41,126 nt of DNA from a virus: positions 1-41,126 of IMG/VR virus record IMGVR_UViG_3300022752_002575; one strand, 5' to 3'. Each line of letters opens with the position of its first letter. Position 1 is the first letter of the stretch. A program made the position numbers and the translations under genes. Shown in pieces: positions 22,401 through 32,064 of the stretch. The notes under the pieces are model-generated. The model searched no databases and was not told where the DNA came from. It worked only from the letters and a program-made list of their open reading frames with translations.

Positions 22401-23786
22401 TACAGTTAACTCTTCAACTGTGGTTTCCCCGTTTAACAAAAAACAGTCTAGATCATCTGTAGCCAATGTTGGTTTAATTGTAGTACTACGGATTCCACTA
22501 CCTTTGACCTGTACACCCGTTGGTACGACCAATGGAAATGTTTCTGTATACTCACCTGGAAGAATCATAACTGTATCACCAGCTGTTGCTACACTTAGGG
22601 CATAGGCAATAGTCTGGAAGGCACCTTGCATGGTACGTCCATTATTTGTATTAAGTCCGTTATCATGACTTACAAAATAAGTATCACCATTGTAAGTTAA
22701 TAGATCGATACCATTAATTAAAACTTTACCAGTCCCATTAGTTGATAATTCTATGTTACCGTTAGAACCTTCATTAATTTTAATGAACCCACTAGCAGTT
22801 CCATTATTGGTGCTTAGTGTTAAATCACTGGCACCATTGGTTGTGAAGGTAAAATCATTGTTACTAGTACTGGCTACAATCTTTGTTGTCTGAACATTTA
22901 CAGTACCAGTTCCGTTAGGACTGAAAATAATATTACCATTATTATTTGTTGAACTTACAGTATTACCATCAAGACGTAAGTTATCTATATCTAATTGAGT
23001 CAATCCTGCTATAGTTGTACTACTAGCTCCTAACTCAATTTCAGTTGTACCAATTGTAACACTATCATTAACAAGTTGTGCGTTACTCACACCAGCATTT
23101 TTGATTGTAACATCGCCTGCTGTTACAGTAAAACTAGCAGTATTAAAGCTGGCTACACCTAAAATAGCACTAGTGGCAGTATCTACACTTATGGTTACTT
23201 TGTTGGTGCCAGTGGTTGTATTAATTGCACCTGACCCTTCAAAATTTAGAGCTTCAGTTAGTAAGTCGATAGTTTCTTGAGCGCCAGAATCTGCTGTGAA
23301 GTCTAATTGTGTGCTAGGTTCTGCCCATACTGCTTCATTGGTACCATTTGTAGTTAGAACATAACCGTTAGTACCTGCACCGCGTGGTAAAGTCCAAGTA
23401 TTAGCTATAGAAACTTTGCCGGTTCCATTTGGATTAAGATCTAAATTACCATTAGTATCTGTTGTACTAATAGTATTCCCGTTGAGGTCAATATTATCAA
23501 CTTTTAAGTTGTCTACTTTACTATCGGCATTAGTAATAATTGCTGAACTAGCTGTTAATTCACCTTTGACATGGTCCATCATGTCTGTGAAATACTTTCC
23601 ACCTACAACTATAGGAGCTGCTGTTGTTGCATTGAGGTTGTCTCCTGCCCCCATACCCCCAATAAAGACCCTATCACCATTATTTGTCTGTAATCCACTG
23701 CCAAACGTAACGGCTATTTCGCCTGTATTCAGTGAAGTAGGTGCGTTTGTGCCGCTACTACGTTTAACTTTTAAGATTGATGCCAT
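19422..23786 (-). CDS. giant tail fibre with beta-helix insert, 1454 aa
   Basis: Starts with the shared N-terminal module (ILKVKRSSGTNAPTSLNTGE, IAVTFGSG...GDRVFIGG). Residues 75-370 and 760-1180 are stacked repeats around 'DNIxLDGNTxSSTNxNGNIxLNPNGTGTV' and 'TTTKGIASFxxxDFxVxxGxV'. Residues 375-610 form a pectate-lyase-like beta-helix (YFVSHDNGLNTNNGRTMQGA, GDTVMILPGEYTETFPLVVP). The C-terminus ends with the GTGTWNGSTVQAGYGGTGF segment and DGGTF, a common fibre ending. Repeats near 20.5-21.1 kb are near-identical at DNA level. Distal or long tail fibre is the likely role. Confidence 0.85.
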   Translation of the reverse strand: MASILKVKRSSGTNAPTSLNTGEIAVTFGSGLQTNNGDRVFIGGMGAGDNLNATTAAPIVVGGKYFTDMMDHVKGELTASSAIITNADSKVDNLKVDNIDLNGNTISTTDTNGNLDLNPNGTGKVSIANTWTLPRGAGTNGYVLTTNGTNEAVWAEPSTQLDFTADSGAQETIDLLTEALNFEGSGAINTTTGTNKVTISVDTATSAILGVASFNTASFTVTAGDVTIKNAGVSNAQLVNDSVTIGTTEIELGASSTTIAGLTQLDIDNLRLDGNTVSSTNNNGNIIFSPNGTGTVNVQTTKIVASTSNNDFTFTTNGASDLTLSTNNGTASGFIKINEGSNGNIELSTNGTGKVLINGIDLLTYNGDTYFVSHDNGLNTNNGRTMQGAFQTIAYALSVATAGDTVMILPGEYTETFPLVVPTGVQVKGSGIRSTTIKPTLATDDLDCFLLNGETTVEELTVKDMFYNSVNNTGYAFRFNTQANVSITARSPYVQRVTVLNKGSTTSSSDPYGFVSGDAGRGVYVDGSRVTRASLEAAMLFNECTFIVPNSRALIMTNGARVEWLNCFTYFADLAVEGLVGASGRAGDGKTYVTLSGVTGTFSNEVVRIISGSSTTIDLTVESVVGNTLVLDGKVDTLEGEDFTPTSITGLGSGATATTITRYDRKEFGAEMRAISGANVYGNKGVKADGDDVFIHLMAHNFAYIGTGYDLSNNAATVVQADEVIEVSGGKVYYNSVDQAGNFRVGDLFSVNFNTGAVSFTTPNFDVTSLTGITFTDGTNTTIVNPTQISTGNITISGNTIGSTTGGITLDPAGTATITLNSNTLVSGGTLTIGAYTMPTADGTSGQALVTNGSGTVSFQTISTSLTISGDTGGTDTVNLLTDTLSITGTDPVNTTVSNNQIAISVSDATTTTKGIASFNTDDFDVASGAVSLEDTVLKAITTDSGALTIASHGISILGGEGLDVTHSTTTITIAGEDASSTNKGIASFSSADFTVTAGDVVLAGDVVQSVTTDSGLMTPSSNTFSILGGEGLNITHAGTVITVAGEDASDTNKGIASFSGSYFTVTAGDVAIDDATTTTKGIASFDTNNFTVTTGAVSAKSITLGTTVLDLGSTDLSLAGLQQLDVDNIRIDGNEISSTNSNGNISLNPNGTGTVDVNTARITNVGVPTSANDAATKEYVDQRAAGLDPKASVRVATTGPITLSNTQTIDGVALTVGNRVLVKDQGSGNEDEHGVYVVANGAWTRALDFDEPAEVTAGVFFFVEEGTVNADCGFVISTNNPIIVGTDPITFVQFTGAGQIVAGDGLSKTGNTLAVNVNSATGGIEISADNLQLKSTVAGDGLTYTNGVIAVGGTTDRITISADAVDIASTYAGQNTIVTLGTVTTGTWNGSTVQAGYGGTGFSTYSSYDLLYGNVGGSLSKLAVGAIGKLLQVIDDGSGGAQLAYGDFDGGTF

Positions 23787-23805
23787 CTATTTTGCTCCAA
23801 GTTTT

Positions 23806-24111
23806 TTAAAAAAATCCGCCATCCATTGTTACCGTTTGTTGATTTAGCTCCACGGTCGCTACCCATTTATTTATGCTGGCATTATAAACTAATACACTGC
23901 CGTCATCGGGATCCACTGCTATTACATCTGTTAAATAGCCTAATTTATTTTGATTATCTACATAGGGTAAAAGGTTCCAAGGACGAATTCCATCCCCTAT
24001 TTTAAATTTACTGGTATCTAATTCAACACAAAGCTCACCTTCTGCTATAATTGGATTCTGGGTACTCCATTGTGTAGCGTTTCCTCGTCTAAGTTGAATT
24101 TGTATAGCCAT
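23806..24111 (-). CDS. short fibre-type protein, stand-alone Mtd-like module, 101 aa
   Basis: MAIQIQLRRGNATQWSTQNP then IIAEGELCVELDTSKFKIGD and GIRPWNLLPYV: this is almost nothing but the N-terminal module of the neighbouring fibres, followed by a linker (DVIAVDPDDGSVLVYNASIN) and a short C-terminal strand set ending TMDGGFF. It may be an adaptor that joins fibre to baseplate or fibre to fibre. Start overlaps the stop of the 2479-aa fibre (TAATG), so the two are made together. Confidence 0.75.
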   Translation of the reverse strand: MAIQIQLRRGNATQWSTQNPIIAEGELCVELDTSKFKIGDGIRPWNLLPYVDNQNKLGYLTDVIAVDPDDGSVLVYNASINKWVATVELNQQTVTMDGGFF

Positions 24112-27100
24112 TAAATATGCCCCGCATCTATTGGATTTATTCCGCCGTAAATTGAATCCGGACGCCCCCCATCTATATTAAATCCTATAAAATCTGTATT
24201 AATATTTACGTCTACACTACCTGCACCACTATCAGATACTGTAACTCCAGTTCCTTTGAAATTCATTGTATTGACGTTGGTAAAATGCGTGGATCCTTCG
24301 TCATAAACCTGTAATGTACCTGCGGTTTCACTGGTATCATCTATGGCAGGAGCCCATTTTGTACCATTCCATTTGAGCACATAACCCACAGGAATAGGGC
24401 TGGAAGTATCGATATCAACACTGGCTAAATCTGGTAAATCTGGTCCTTCTATAGTAATATTACCTTCACTATCACTACTAGTAGTGATACCTTGAGATCC
24501 TGAAATTTTTACGGTTTCGCCGTTTTCAATGGTTCTTGATACACTGTCGTCGGCTGAAATATTCCAACTTGAAGTTTTGAGATAACCCTGATTTAAAACA
24601 AACTGCTCACTGGCTAGTCCATTTAGAGCAGAGCTATCAATAAATCCCGAATCATTGACTAAGTCACTGGTATTAACTGGTATACTTGGTTTATTGGCAA
24701 GATCGTCGTAGTCTCCACTAAACCCATCTATAGTAATATTACCTTCACTATCACTGCTGGTGCTTATTCCAATGCCGCCAATAAATTTAACAACTTCACC
24801 TGAACTTATTTCTTTCTGCGTACTATCATCAGCTGCTATACTGAACTTATACTGTTCTGGTTTGTTACTGAGATCATTATAATTACCACTAAACCCACTT
24901 ATTTTTAAAGTCTGATATGGACTTGCGTTTGGGTCAGTGGTTATTGATATTCCCTGTCCAGCTTCAAATCTTATGGTATCTAATCCGGTGGCAACAAGGT
25001 CTTGTTGGCCATCTACTTTCCAATACTTAAAGGTACTGTTCATTTGTACCTTTACTTCTCCATTTCCTAAATCTGTTAAATCAAAAGCACTTTCAGTATC
25101 AAACCTAAGAGCCTTAACATTTGCAGTCTGTTCAGTGATTGTTCCTAGCGGATCAATTAAACTTACTGTTAGTCCAAGTCCATTAATGGTTATATTACCT
25201 TCACTATCACTGCTAGTTGTGATTCCAGTACCGCCTATGAACTTGATTGACTCTCCAGAATTAATTAATCGTTGAGTGCTATCATCAGCAGCAATGCTAA
25301 ATTTATACTGATCTGTCTTGTCTAATTTGTTTGCTAATCGATCTAATATAGTTGTGCTAAAATTAGCATCACTGCCCAATGCATCAGCTAATTCTTTTAG
25401 TGTATCTAAAGTTGTAGGAGCACTGTTAATTAGGTCTGCTATTTCTTGATCCACATAGGTAATGGTCGCATATGGAGTCAAATCATATGTAGTTCCTGTG
25501 ATAGTTATGTTACCTTCGCTATCACTACTGGTAGTGACTCCATTAGTTCCTATAAACTTAACTGTTTCTCCTGTTTGTATGCTAATTACAGTGCTGTCAT
25601 CGGCAGCAATATTAAGTTTATATTCGGGTGGAATGTATGGCCTATTAGTAAGACTATTATAATCACCATTAAAGGCTGTGCTGGCTAATTGATACAGAGA
25701 TAAGTCTGGACTGTCTGTTAAATCGTTATAACTTCCACTGAATCCTGTTATTGTAACTATGCCATTAGTATCTACTTGTGTATTAATACCAGTGCCACCT
25801 TTGAATTGAATAGTGCTATTACGAAGTATTTCTATAGTAGTGCTATCATCAGCAGCAATATACAATCTATACCTATCATTAATATCTAATTTATTACCAA
25901 GTGTAGTGATAACATTAGAGGCAAAATTAGCATCGTCATTTAAGGCAGCACTAAGTTCATTTAAAGTGTTAAGTAAATCAGGTGCTCCATCTATTAGGTC
26001 TGTAAATTTTGTATCTACATAGTTTGTAGTGGCAAATGGACTTAGGTCTGGTCCAGTTAATGTAATATTACCGTCCGGATCCACTACCGTAATAATATTA
26101 CTGGTTCCACTAATTTTAATCGTTTGTCCGTTGTTGACCCTTACGGTGGTAGAATCTTGACCAGCAATATAAAAATGGCTGGCACTTTCTTGTATCGTAT
26201 TATCTGGGAATCTTACACTTGTTCCGAAACTTAAAACTCCTCCAACATTTGATATTGTAGCTCCTGCAATATTGATACTTCCTGGCCCAACATAAAGTGT
26301 ATGCCAACGTTGACTAGTCGAACCTAAATAATAACTATTATCGCTAGAAGGTAAAATGGTGCCTGAGGTTATTCCAGTGGTTGTTAAATTACCTATGGTT
26401 ATATTATTTGTAGTAATGTTTCCACTGTCGGTAACACTATCTAGTGTACTAGTGGAACCACTGATTGTAATATTACCCTCACTATCACTAGCTGTGGTAA
26501 TACCGTTGCCGCCTATTATTTTAATTGTTTCACCATTATTGACTTCAATTGCGGTGCTGTCATCGGCAGCAATATTAAAATTATATGGTCTAGGCTTATT
26601 AGTAAGATCATTATAATCGCCGCTGAATCCATCAATTGTTATAGTGCCTTCATTATCAACAGAAGTTGTAGTACCTGTTCCTCCTTTGATCTGTAAAGTT
26701 TCACCTGAACTTATTTCTTTCTGTGTACTATCATCAGCTGCTACACTGAACTTATATTGTTGATCTTTATCTAATTTGTTAGCTAATGAATTTAAAACTG
26801 TAGTACTAAAATTAGCATCACTGCCTAGTGCATCAGACAACTCTTTTAAGGTGTCCAAGGTTGTAGGAGCACTATTAATTAAATCAGCAATTTCTTGATC
26901 TACATATTCTGTTGTTGCATAAGGACTTAGATCATATGTGGTACCAGTTATAGTGATATTGCCTTCTGCGTCAGAAGCAGTTGTAACACCGTTACTACCT
27001 ATAAACTTGATTGTTTCATCTTTGCCTATAGTTCTTTGAGTACTATCATCTGCGGCTACATTGAATTTGTACTGTTGAGTTTTATCTAATTTTTTATCTA

Positions 27101-30100
27101 ATTCTTGATCAACGTATGCCTTAGTAGAATAAGGACTCAGATCGTAAGTAGTACCAGTAATTGTTATATTGCCTTCTGCGTCAGAAGCAGTTGTAACACC
27201 GTTACTACCTATAAACTTGATAGTTTCATCTCGTTTTATTGTTCTTACAGTACTATCATCTGCGGCTACATTAAATTTAATATTATTAAGATTGTTTAGA
27301 ACATTGGAGGCAAAATTAGCATCATCATTGAGAGCCTGTGATAATTCGTTGAGTGTATCTAATAATTGAGGGGCACCGTCGATAAGATTATTAAACCTTG
27401 TATCTACATAAGATGTTGTAGCAAATGCACTAATATCAGGACCTGTTATAGTAACAATACCATTGGCATCAGTAGCAATACTGATATTAGTGGAACCTAT
27501 AAATTGTATAGTTTGATTGTTATCTATACGTCTTACGGTGCTATCATCTCCTGCAATATTCAGATATAAGTCAGGTCTATAATTAAGATTTGTATAATCT
27601 AGATAGTAAGATCCATCAAACCCATCTAATGTATCGGCATCAGTACCACTTCCTCCCACAGTTGCATCAGCAGCAGGACTCCATTTAGCTCCGTCCCATT
27701 TAAGAACATATCCTGTAACAGGAATTCCTGAAATTTGAACATCGGATAAATCATTTAAGCTTACAGGAACATCTACTGTTAGAGCATATGGTGTTAGGTC
27801 TGGGCCTGTTATAGTAACTTTTCCTTCGCTATTGATAGTAGTCGAAACATTACGAGTTCCTATAATCTGTAGAGTTTCATCTTTTGAAATTAAAGCTGTG
27901 GTACTATCATCTGCGGCTACATTGAATTTGTACTGTTGAGTTTTATCTAATTTTTTATCTAATTCCTGATTAACATAAACTTGTGTAGAATAAGGACTTA
28001 GATCATATGTGGTACCAGTAATTGTTATATTACCTTCACTATCACTTGCTGTAGTTACTCCATTAGTTCCTATAAACTTGATTGTTTCATCTTTGCCTAT
28101 AGTTCTTTGAGTACTATCATCTGCGGCTACATTGAATTTGTACTGTTGATCTTTGTCTAGTTTGTTTGCTAATCGATCTAATATAGTTGTGCTAAAATTA
28201 GCATCACTGCCCAATGCATCAGCTAATTCTTTTAACGTATCCAATGTAGCAGGGGCACTGTTAATTAGGTCAGCTATTTCTTGATCCACATAGGTTGTTG
28301 TTGCATAAGGGCTCAAGTCGTAAGTAGTACCAGTTATAGTGATATTACCTTCGCTATCACTACTGGTAATTACTCCATTAGCTCCTATAAACTTAACTGT
28401 TTCTCTATTTGATACTTGTGTCGTAGAACTATCATCAGCAGCAATATTCCAATAATAATCTGGAGGAATATAAGGCAAGTCTGTGAGTTGATTGTAGGAA
28501 GTTACTAAAATTGGTTTATCAGAAAGATCATTATAGCTACCTCCAAATCCTGATATAGTTATGTTACCTTCAATATCACTAGCTGTACTAATACCAACAC
28601 CACCTACGAATTTAATAGATTCACCTGAATTAACTAATCGTTGTGTGCTATCATCTGCTGCTACAGAAAACTTGTATTGTTGATCTTTGTCTAATTTGTT
28701 ACCTAGGCTGCTAATAATATTACTGGCAAAGTTAGCATCATCATTTAAAGCTTGTGCTAGTTCATTCAAGGTGTCTAATAACTGTGGAGCTCCATCAATG
28801 AGATTGTTTATTTGTGTATTAACAAAGCTGGTAGTAGCATAAGGACTTAAATCTGGCCCAGTAATGGTTAAATTACCTTCACTATCTACTACGGTTGATA
28901 TACCACTTGTCCCACTTACCTTAACACTTTCTCCATTGTTAATACGAACAACAGTAGAATCTTGACCTGCTAGGAAAAAATGAGGAGCTGTTTCTTGTAT
29001 ACTTAAATCTTTAAAAACTATTCCTGAATTTAGTGCTATATTTCCGTTATAATTTGATATAACAGCACCAGCAATATCTACACTGCCAGGGCCAACATAT
29101 AAAGAATGCCAACGATTTGTCTGTGATCCTAAATAATATATGTTATTAGAAGCAGGATTTATATCACCTGTGGTAGTTATAGATCCTACATTAATACTGT
29201 TTGTGGTTGTGTTACCTCTATCGGTCACAGAATCAAGATCATCTAAGTCGATGTGTATAGTAACGTTTCCTTCAGCATCAGTAGAAGTTGTTATTCCACC
29301 TGACCCTGCTAACTTAATTGTTTCTCCAGATCTTATTTCCCGTTGTGTACTATCATCTGCTGCTATACTGAACTTATATTGTTGATTTTTATCTAGTTTG
29401 TTAGCTAACTGATTCAATATAGTTGTGCTAAAATTAGCATCACTGCCCAATGCATCAGCTAGTTCTTTAAGTGTATCTAAAGTTGTAGGAGCACTATTAA
29501 TTAAATCAGCAATTTCTTGATCCACATAGGTAATGGTCGCATATGGGGTCAAATCATATGTAGTTCCTGTGATAGTTATGTTACCCTCACTGTCGCTACT
29601 TGTACTAACACCGTTAGTTCCTACTATTTTAACAGTTTCTCCGCTTGAGATTGTTCGTTGTGTACTATCATCTGCTGTAATATTCCAACTATAAGTTCCA
29701 GCAAGATTTGGTTTATCAATTAAATCATTATAACTACCAGAAATTGCCACAGTGGCAAATGCGGGCTTGCCTGTTATATTATTCCAGAGTAAATTAGATA
29801 AAGTAATAAATCCACTATCGTTAGTTAATTCATTAGTTGTTGTTGGTATAGTTGGCTTATTAGTTAAATCATTGTAATTACCACTGAATAAAGAGGGTTT
29901 ATTTTTAATAAAATCCAAGGCACCGGTGTTTGTTTGGTTCCAATCACTTTGTATCTGAGCTGCTGGAATGGTTGGTTTATTAGTTAGATCATTGTAATTG
30001 CCACTGAATAAAACAGGCTTGTTAGTTAGGTCATTATAACTTCCACTGAATAGTGCAGGCTTATTCAATAGGTCTGTATAACTGCCTGTAGTAGCAACTG

Positions 30101-31550
30101 TGGCAAACGTTGGCTTTCCTGTGATATCATTCCAGGCTACCGAGGATGAACCACTATCTGTCCCATTTACCCAATTAGTGCCATTATATTTTAATACTTG
30201 ACCATTACTAGGACTTGTTATGATAACATCAGTAAGACTATCTAAATTACTAGGAATAGACGGTTTATTTTTTATGTAATCTAATGATGTAGTGTTAGTT
30301 TGTAACCAGTCACTTTGTATTTGAGCAGCTGGAATAGTTGGTTTATTAGTTAAATCATTATAATTACCACTGAATAAAACAGGTTTATTCAGTAAATCTG
30401 AATAATTACCAGTAGTGGCTACTGTGGCGAATGCAGGTTTGCCTGTGATATCATTCCAATCCACTGACGATGAACCACTATCTGCTCCGTTAACCCAATT
30501 AGTGCCATTATATTTTAATACTTGACCATTACTAGGACTGGTAATAATAACATCAGTTAGGCTATCTATATTAGTAGGAATAGACGGTTTATTTTTTATG
30601 TAATCTAATGATGTAGTGTTAGTTTGTAACCAGTCACTTTGTATTTGAGCAGCTGGAATAGTTGGTTTATTAGTTAAATCATTATAATTACCACTGAATA
30701 AAACAGGTTTATTCAGTAAATCTGAATAATTACCAGTAGTGGCTACTGTGGCGAATGCAGGTTTGCCTGTGATATCATTCCAGGCTACCGAGGATGAACC
30801 ACTACCTGCTCCGTTAACCCAATTAGTGCCATTATATTTTAATACTTGACCATTACTAGGACTTGTTATGATAACATCAGTAAGACTATCTAAATTACTA
30901 GGAATAGATGGCTTGTTCGTTAAGTCATTATAATTTCCTGAAGTGGCTACCACAGACAGAATTGGTTTATTAACAAGGTCACTATAACTTCCTGTTGTTG
31001 CTACTACAGCAAGATTAGGCTTATTAGTTAAATCTATATAGTTTCCGCTGAATAGAGCAGGCTTGTTATCTAAATCATTATAGTTGCCACTAAAAATGTA
31101 GGGTTTGTTAGTGAGATCAGTATAGCTACCTGAAACAGCAACAGTAGCAAAGGTAGGTTTACCAGTTATATTATTCCATGTCAGCGTAGATAGTGTAATG
31201 TAACCACTATTATTTGTTAATTGACTAGTGCTTGTTGGGATAGTTGGTTGGTTACTGAGATCATTATAATTACCGCTGAATCCACTAATAACTTGATTAT
31301 TAATCGTTATAGTTGTGCCATCTATCTTGACACCGCCCTTAACTGTGGTACTGGCAGTAGGAAGTATGTAGCCAGAGCCACCGCCACCGCCACCTCCTGA
31401 ATTTAAAATTATGCCTCCAGGAGTTGCTCCATCTCCTACTCTAAGGGTATTATCCACATGATAATACCAAAGAACACCTTCTTTCTCGACTCGGGTATCA
31501 CCGTCGTCGTAATTTCGCCTACTGGTAAAGAAATCCTGGGTAAAGCTCAT
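24111..31550 (-). CDS. very long repetitive tail fibre, 2479 aa
   Basis: About 2.5 thousand residues built from three interleaved repeats: about 21 copies of 'SGNYNDLTNKPxIP', about 18 of 'AADDSTQRxIxxGETIKFxG...TTSSDSEGNITIxG', and 7 of 'INSAPTTLDTLKELADALGS...LANKLDK'. Two segments 'LGSQTNRWHSLYVGPGSVDI' recur as well. Residues 11-48 (TSRRNYDDGDTRVEKEGVLW, YYHVDNTLRVGDGATPGG) are a version of the shared N-terminal module; a Gly-rich hinge follows. Such arrays make an extended fibre shaft. No intact receptor-binding cap is obvious; the C-terminus is the short IDAGHI tail, so the 101-aa neighbour may complete it. SD AAGGAG and late box upstream. Confidence 0.88.
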   Translation of the reverse strand: MSFTQDFFTSRRNYDDGDTRVEKEGVLWYYHVDNTLRVGDGATPGGIILNSGGGGGGGSGYILPTASTTVKGGVKIDGTTITINNQVISGFSGNYNDLSNQPTIPTSTSQLTNNSGYITLSTLTWNNITGKPTFATVAVSGSYTDLTNKPYIFSGNYNDLDNKPALFSGNYIDLTNKPNLAVVATTGSYSDLVNKPILSVVATSGNYNDLTNKPSIPSNLDSLTDVIITSPSNGQVLKYNGTNWVNGAGSGSSSVAWNDITGKPAFATVATTGNYSDLLNKPVLFSGNYNDLTNKPTIPAAQIQSDWLQTNTTSLDYIKNKPSIPTNIDSLTDVIITSPSNGQVLKYNGTNWVNGADSGSSSVDWNDITGKPAFATVATTGNYSDLLNKPVLFSGNYNDLTNKPTIPAAQIQSDWLQTNTTSLDYIKNKPSIPSNLDSLTDVIITSPSNGQVLKYNGTNWVNGTDSGSSSVAWNDITGKPTFATVATTGSYTDLLNKPALFSGSYNDLTNKPVLFSGNYNDLTNKPTIPAAQIQSDWNQTNTGALDFIKNKPSLFSGNYNDLTNKPTIPTTTNELTNDSGFITLSNLLWNNITGKPAFATVAISGSYNDLIDKPNLAGTYSWNITADDSTQRTISSGETVKIVGTNGVSTSSDSEGNITITGTTYDLTPYATITYVDQEIADLINSAPTTLDTLKELADALGSDANFSTTILNQLANKLDKNQQYKFSIAADDSTQREIRSGETIKLAGSGGITTSTDAEGNVTIHIDLDDLDSVTDRGNTTTNSINVGSITTTGDINPASNNIYYLGSQTNRWHSLYVGPGSVDIAGAVISNYNGNIALNSGIVFKDLSIQETAPHFFLAGQDSTVVRINNGESVKVSGTSGISTVVDSEGNLTITGPDLSPYATTSFVNTQINNLIDGAPQLLDTLNELAQALNDDANFASNIISSLGNKLDKDQQYKFSVAADDSTQRLVNSGESIKFVGGVGISTASDIEGNITISGFGGSYNDLSDKPILVTSYNQLTDLPYIPPDYYWNIAADDSSTTQVSNRETVKFIGANGVITSSDSEGNITITGTTYDLSPYATTTYVDQEIADLINSAPATLDTLKELADALGSDANFSTTILDRLANKLDKDQQYKFNVAADDSTQRTIGKDETIKFIGTNGVTTASDSEGNITITGTTYDLSPYSTQVYVNQELDKKLDKTQQYKFNVAADDSTTALISKDETLQIIGTRNVSTTINSEGKVTITGPDLTPYALTVDVPVSLNDLSDVQISGIPVTGYVLKWDGAKWSPAADATVGGSGTDADTLDGFDGSYYLDYTNLNYRPDLYLNIAGDDSTVRRIDNNQTIQFIGSTNISIATDANGIVTITGPDISAFATTSYVDTRFNNLIDGAPQLLDTLNELSQALNDDANFASNVLNNLNNIKFNVAADDSTVRTIKRDETIKFIGSNGVTTASDAEGNITITGTTYDLSPYSTKAYVDQELDKKLDKTQQYKFNVAADDSTQRTIGKDETIKFIGSNGVTTASDAEGNITITGTTYDLSPYATTEYVDQEIADLINSAPTTLDTLKELSDALGSDANFSTTVLNSLANKLDKDQQYKFSVAADDSTQKEISSGETLQIKGGTGTTTSVDNEGTITIDGFSGDYNDLTNKPRPYNFNIAADDSTAIEVNNGETIKIIGGNGITTASDSEGNITISGSTSTLDSVTDSGNITTNNITIGNLTTTGITSGTILPSSDNSYYLGSTSQRWHTLYVGPGSINIAGATISNVGGVLSFGTSVRFPDNTIQESASHFYIAGQDSTTVRVNNGQTIKISGTSNIITVVDPDGNITLTGPDLSPFATTNYVDTKFTDLIDGAPDLLNTLNELSAALNDDANFASNVITTLGNKLDINDRYRLYIAADDSTTIEILRNSTIQFKGGTGINTQVDTNGIVTITGFSGSYNDLTDSPDLSLYQLASTAFNGDYNSLTNRPYIPPEYKLNIAADDSTVISIQTGETVKFIGTNGVTTSSDSEGNITITGTTYDLTPYATITYVDQEIADLINSAPTTLDTLKELADALGSDANFSTTILDRLANKLDKTDQYKFSIAADDSTQRLINSGESIKFIGGTGITTSSDSEGNITINGLGLTVSLIDPLGTITEQTANVKALRFDTESAFDLTDLGNGEVKVQMNSTFKYWKVDGQQDLVATGLDTIRFEAGQGISITTDPNASPYQTLKISGFSGNYNDLSNKPEQYKFSIAADDSTQKEISSGEVVKFIGGIGISTSSDSEGNITIDGFSGDYDDLANKPSIPVNTSDLVNDSGFIDSSALNGLASEQFVLNQGYLKTSSWNISADDSVSRTIENGETVKISGSQGITTSSDSEGNITIEGPDLPDLASVDIDTSSPIPVGYVLKWNGTKWAPAIDDTSETAGTLQVYDEGSTHFTNVNTMNFKGTGVTVSDSGAGSVDVNINTDFIGFNIDGGRPDSIYGGINPIDAGHI
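30251..30782. repeat. tandem duplication, 324-bp period, inside the 2479-aa fibre gene
   Basis: The 208 bp at 30251-30458 recur at 30575-30782 without any mismatch that I could find, and flanking sequence is nearly identical, giving a 324-bp (108-codon) unit. A third, diverged copy lies around 29.9-30.1 kb. In-frame unit length means expansion or loss would keep the reading frame. Confidence 0.85.
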
Positions 31551-31566
31551 TGTCGCTCCTTACCAG

Positions 31567-31572
31567 TATTTA
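31567..31572 (-). promoter_or_regulatory. putative late promoter of the 2479-aa fibre
   Basis: CTGATAAATACTGG on the minus strand, 16 nt before the fibre ATG, with AAGGAG between. Confidence 0.55.
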
Positions 31573-31588
31573 TCAGTAGTGTTAAAGG

Positions 31589-31987
31589 TTATTTTTGCTG
31601 TTGTGACTCATAGACAGCAGTGATTTCCTTAAAATCTTGACTGAGATCATACACTGTCTTGTCTTCATTGATATGAGCTGGATTACCTGCTTCGTCGCCA
31701 AAGCCGTCGGATGGACCGTTTTCGCTGTCTGCTCCGTTGTTGTCCAGGATTTGGTTAAGCACTGCGCTGCGTTTGCCTGACTTATGCTTTTCTAATTCTA
31801 ATAGCTGCTGTCCAGGAAATACCCAAACTGGATCTTCGGGCAGCTCGCCTTCATTATACATAGCGTCCTTGGGACTAACTGATGTAGTAGATACTTGCGG
31901 ATCACCGCCGCCACTGGGTATAGTGATATTGATTGGAATATTGATAGTTACAGTTTTGTCTTCTGCTAAAAAGTCACGAGCTCTCAT
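31589..31987 (-). CDS. hypothetical virion-region protein, 132 aa
   Basis: MRARDFLAEDKTVTINIPIN (a MRxREF-style start) then a low-complexity, acidic body: TTSVSPKDAMYNEGELPEDP, GADSENGPSDGFGDEAGNPA, and a helix around LLELEKHKSGKRSAVLNQIL. Mostly disordered and acidic; no catalytic motif. Late box TATAAATA ends 5 nt before the ATG. Position just upstream of the giant fibre suggests a virion or assembly role. Confidence 0.75.
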   Translation of the reverse strand: MRARDFLAEDKTVTINIPINITIPSGGGDPQVSTTSVSPKDAMYNEGELPEDPVWVFPGQQLLELEKHKSGKRSAVLNQILDNNGADSENGPSDGFGDEAGNPAHINEDKTVYDLSQDFKEITAVYESQQQK

Positions 31988-31992
31988 ATGCT

Positions 31993-31998
31993 TATTTA
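31993..31998 (-). promoter_or_regulatory. late promoter with full TATAAATA match
   Basis: ACTATAAATAAGCAT then ATG on the minus strand: an exact T4 late consensus, 5 nt from the start codon. Confidence 0.65.
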
Positions 31999-32064
31999 TA
32001 GTTATTCTGTACGGTCTTTATTATCAATATGCGGCTTCTACTATGCGGATATACTTACGATACA

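Noticed and set aside
24111-31550. Regular DNA repeats that could suggest a CRISPR array or minisatellite
   Set aside because: Repeats are coding, variable in length and spacing, and follow protein modules (YNDLTNKP, DDSTQR, LDTLKELADALG); no uniform repeat/spacer pattern.
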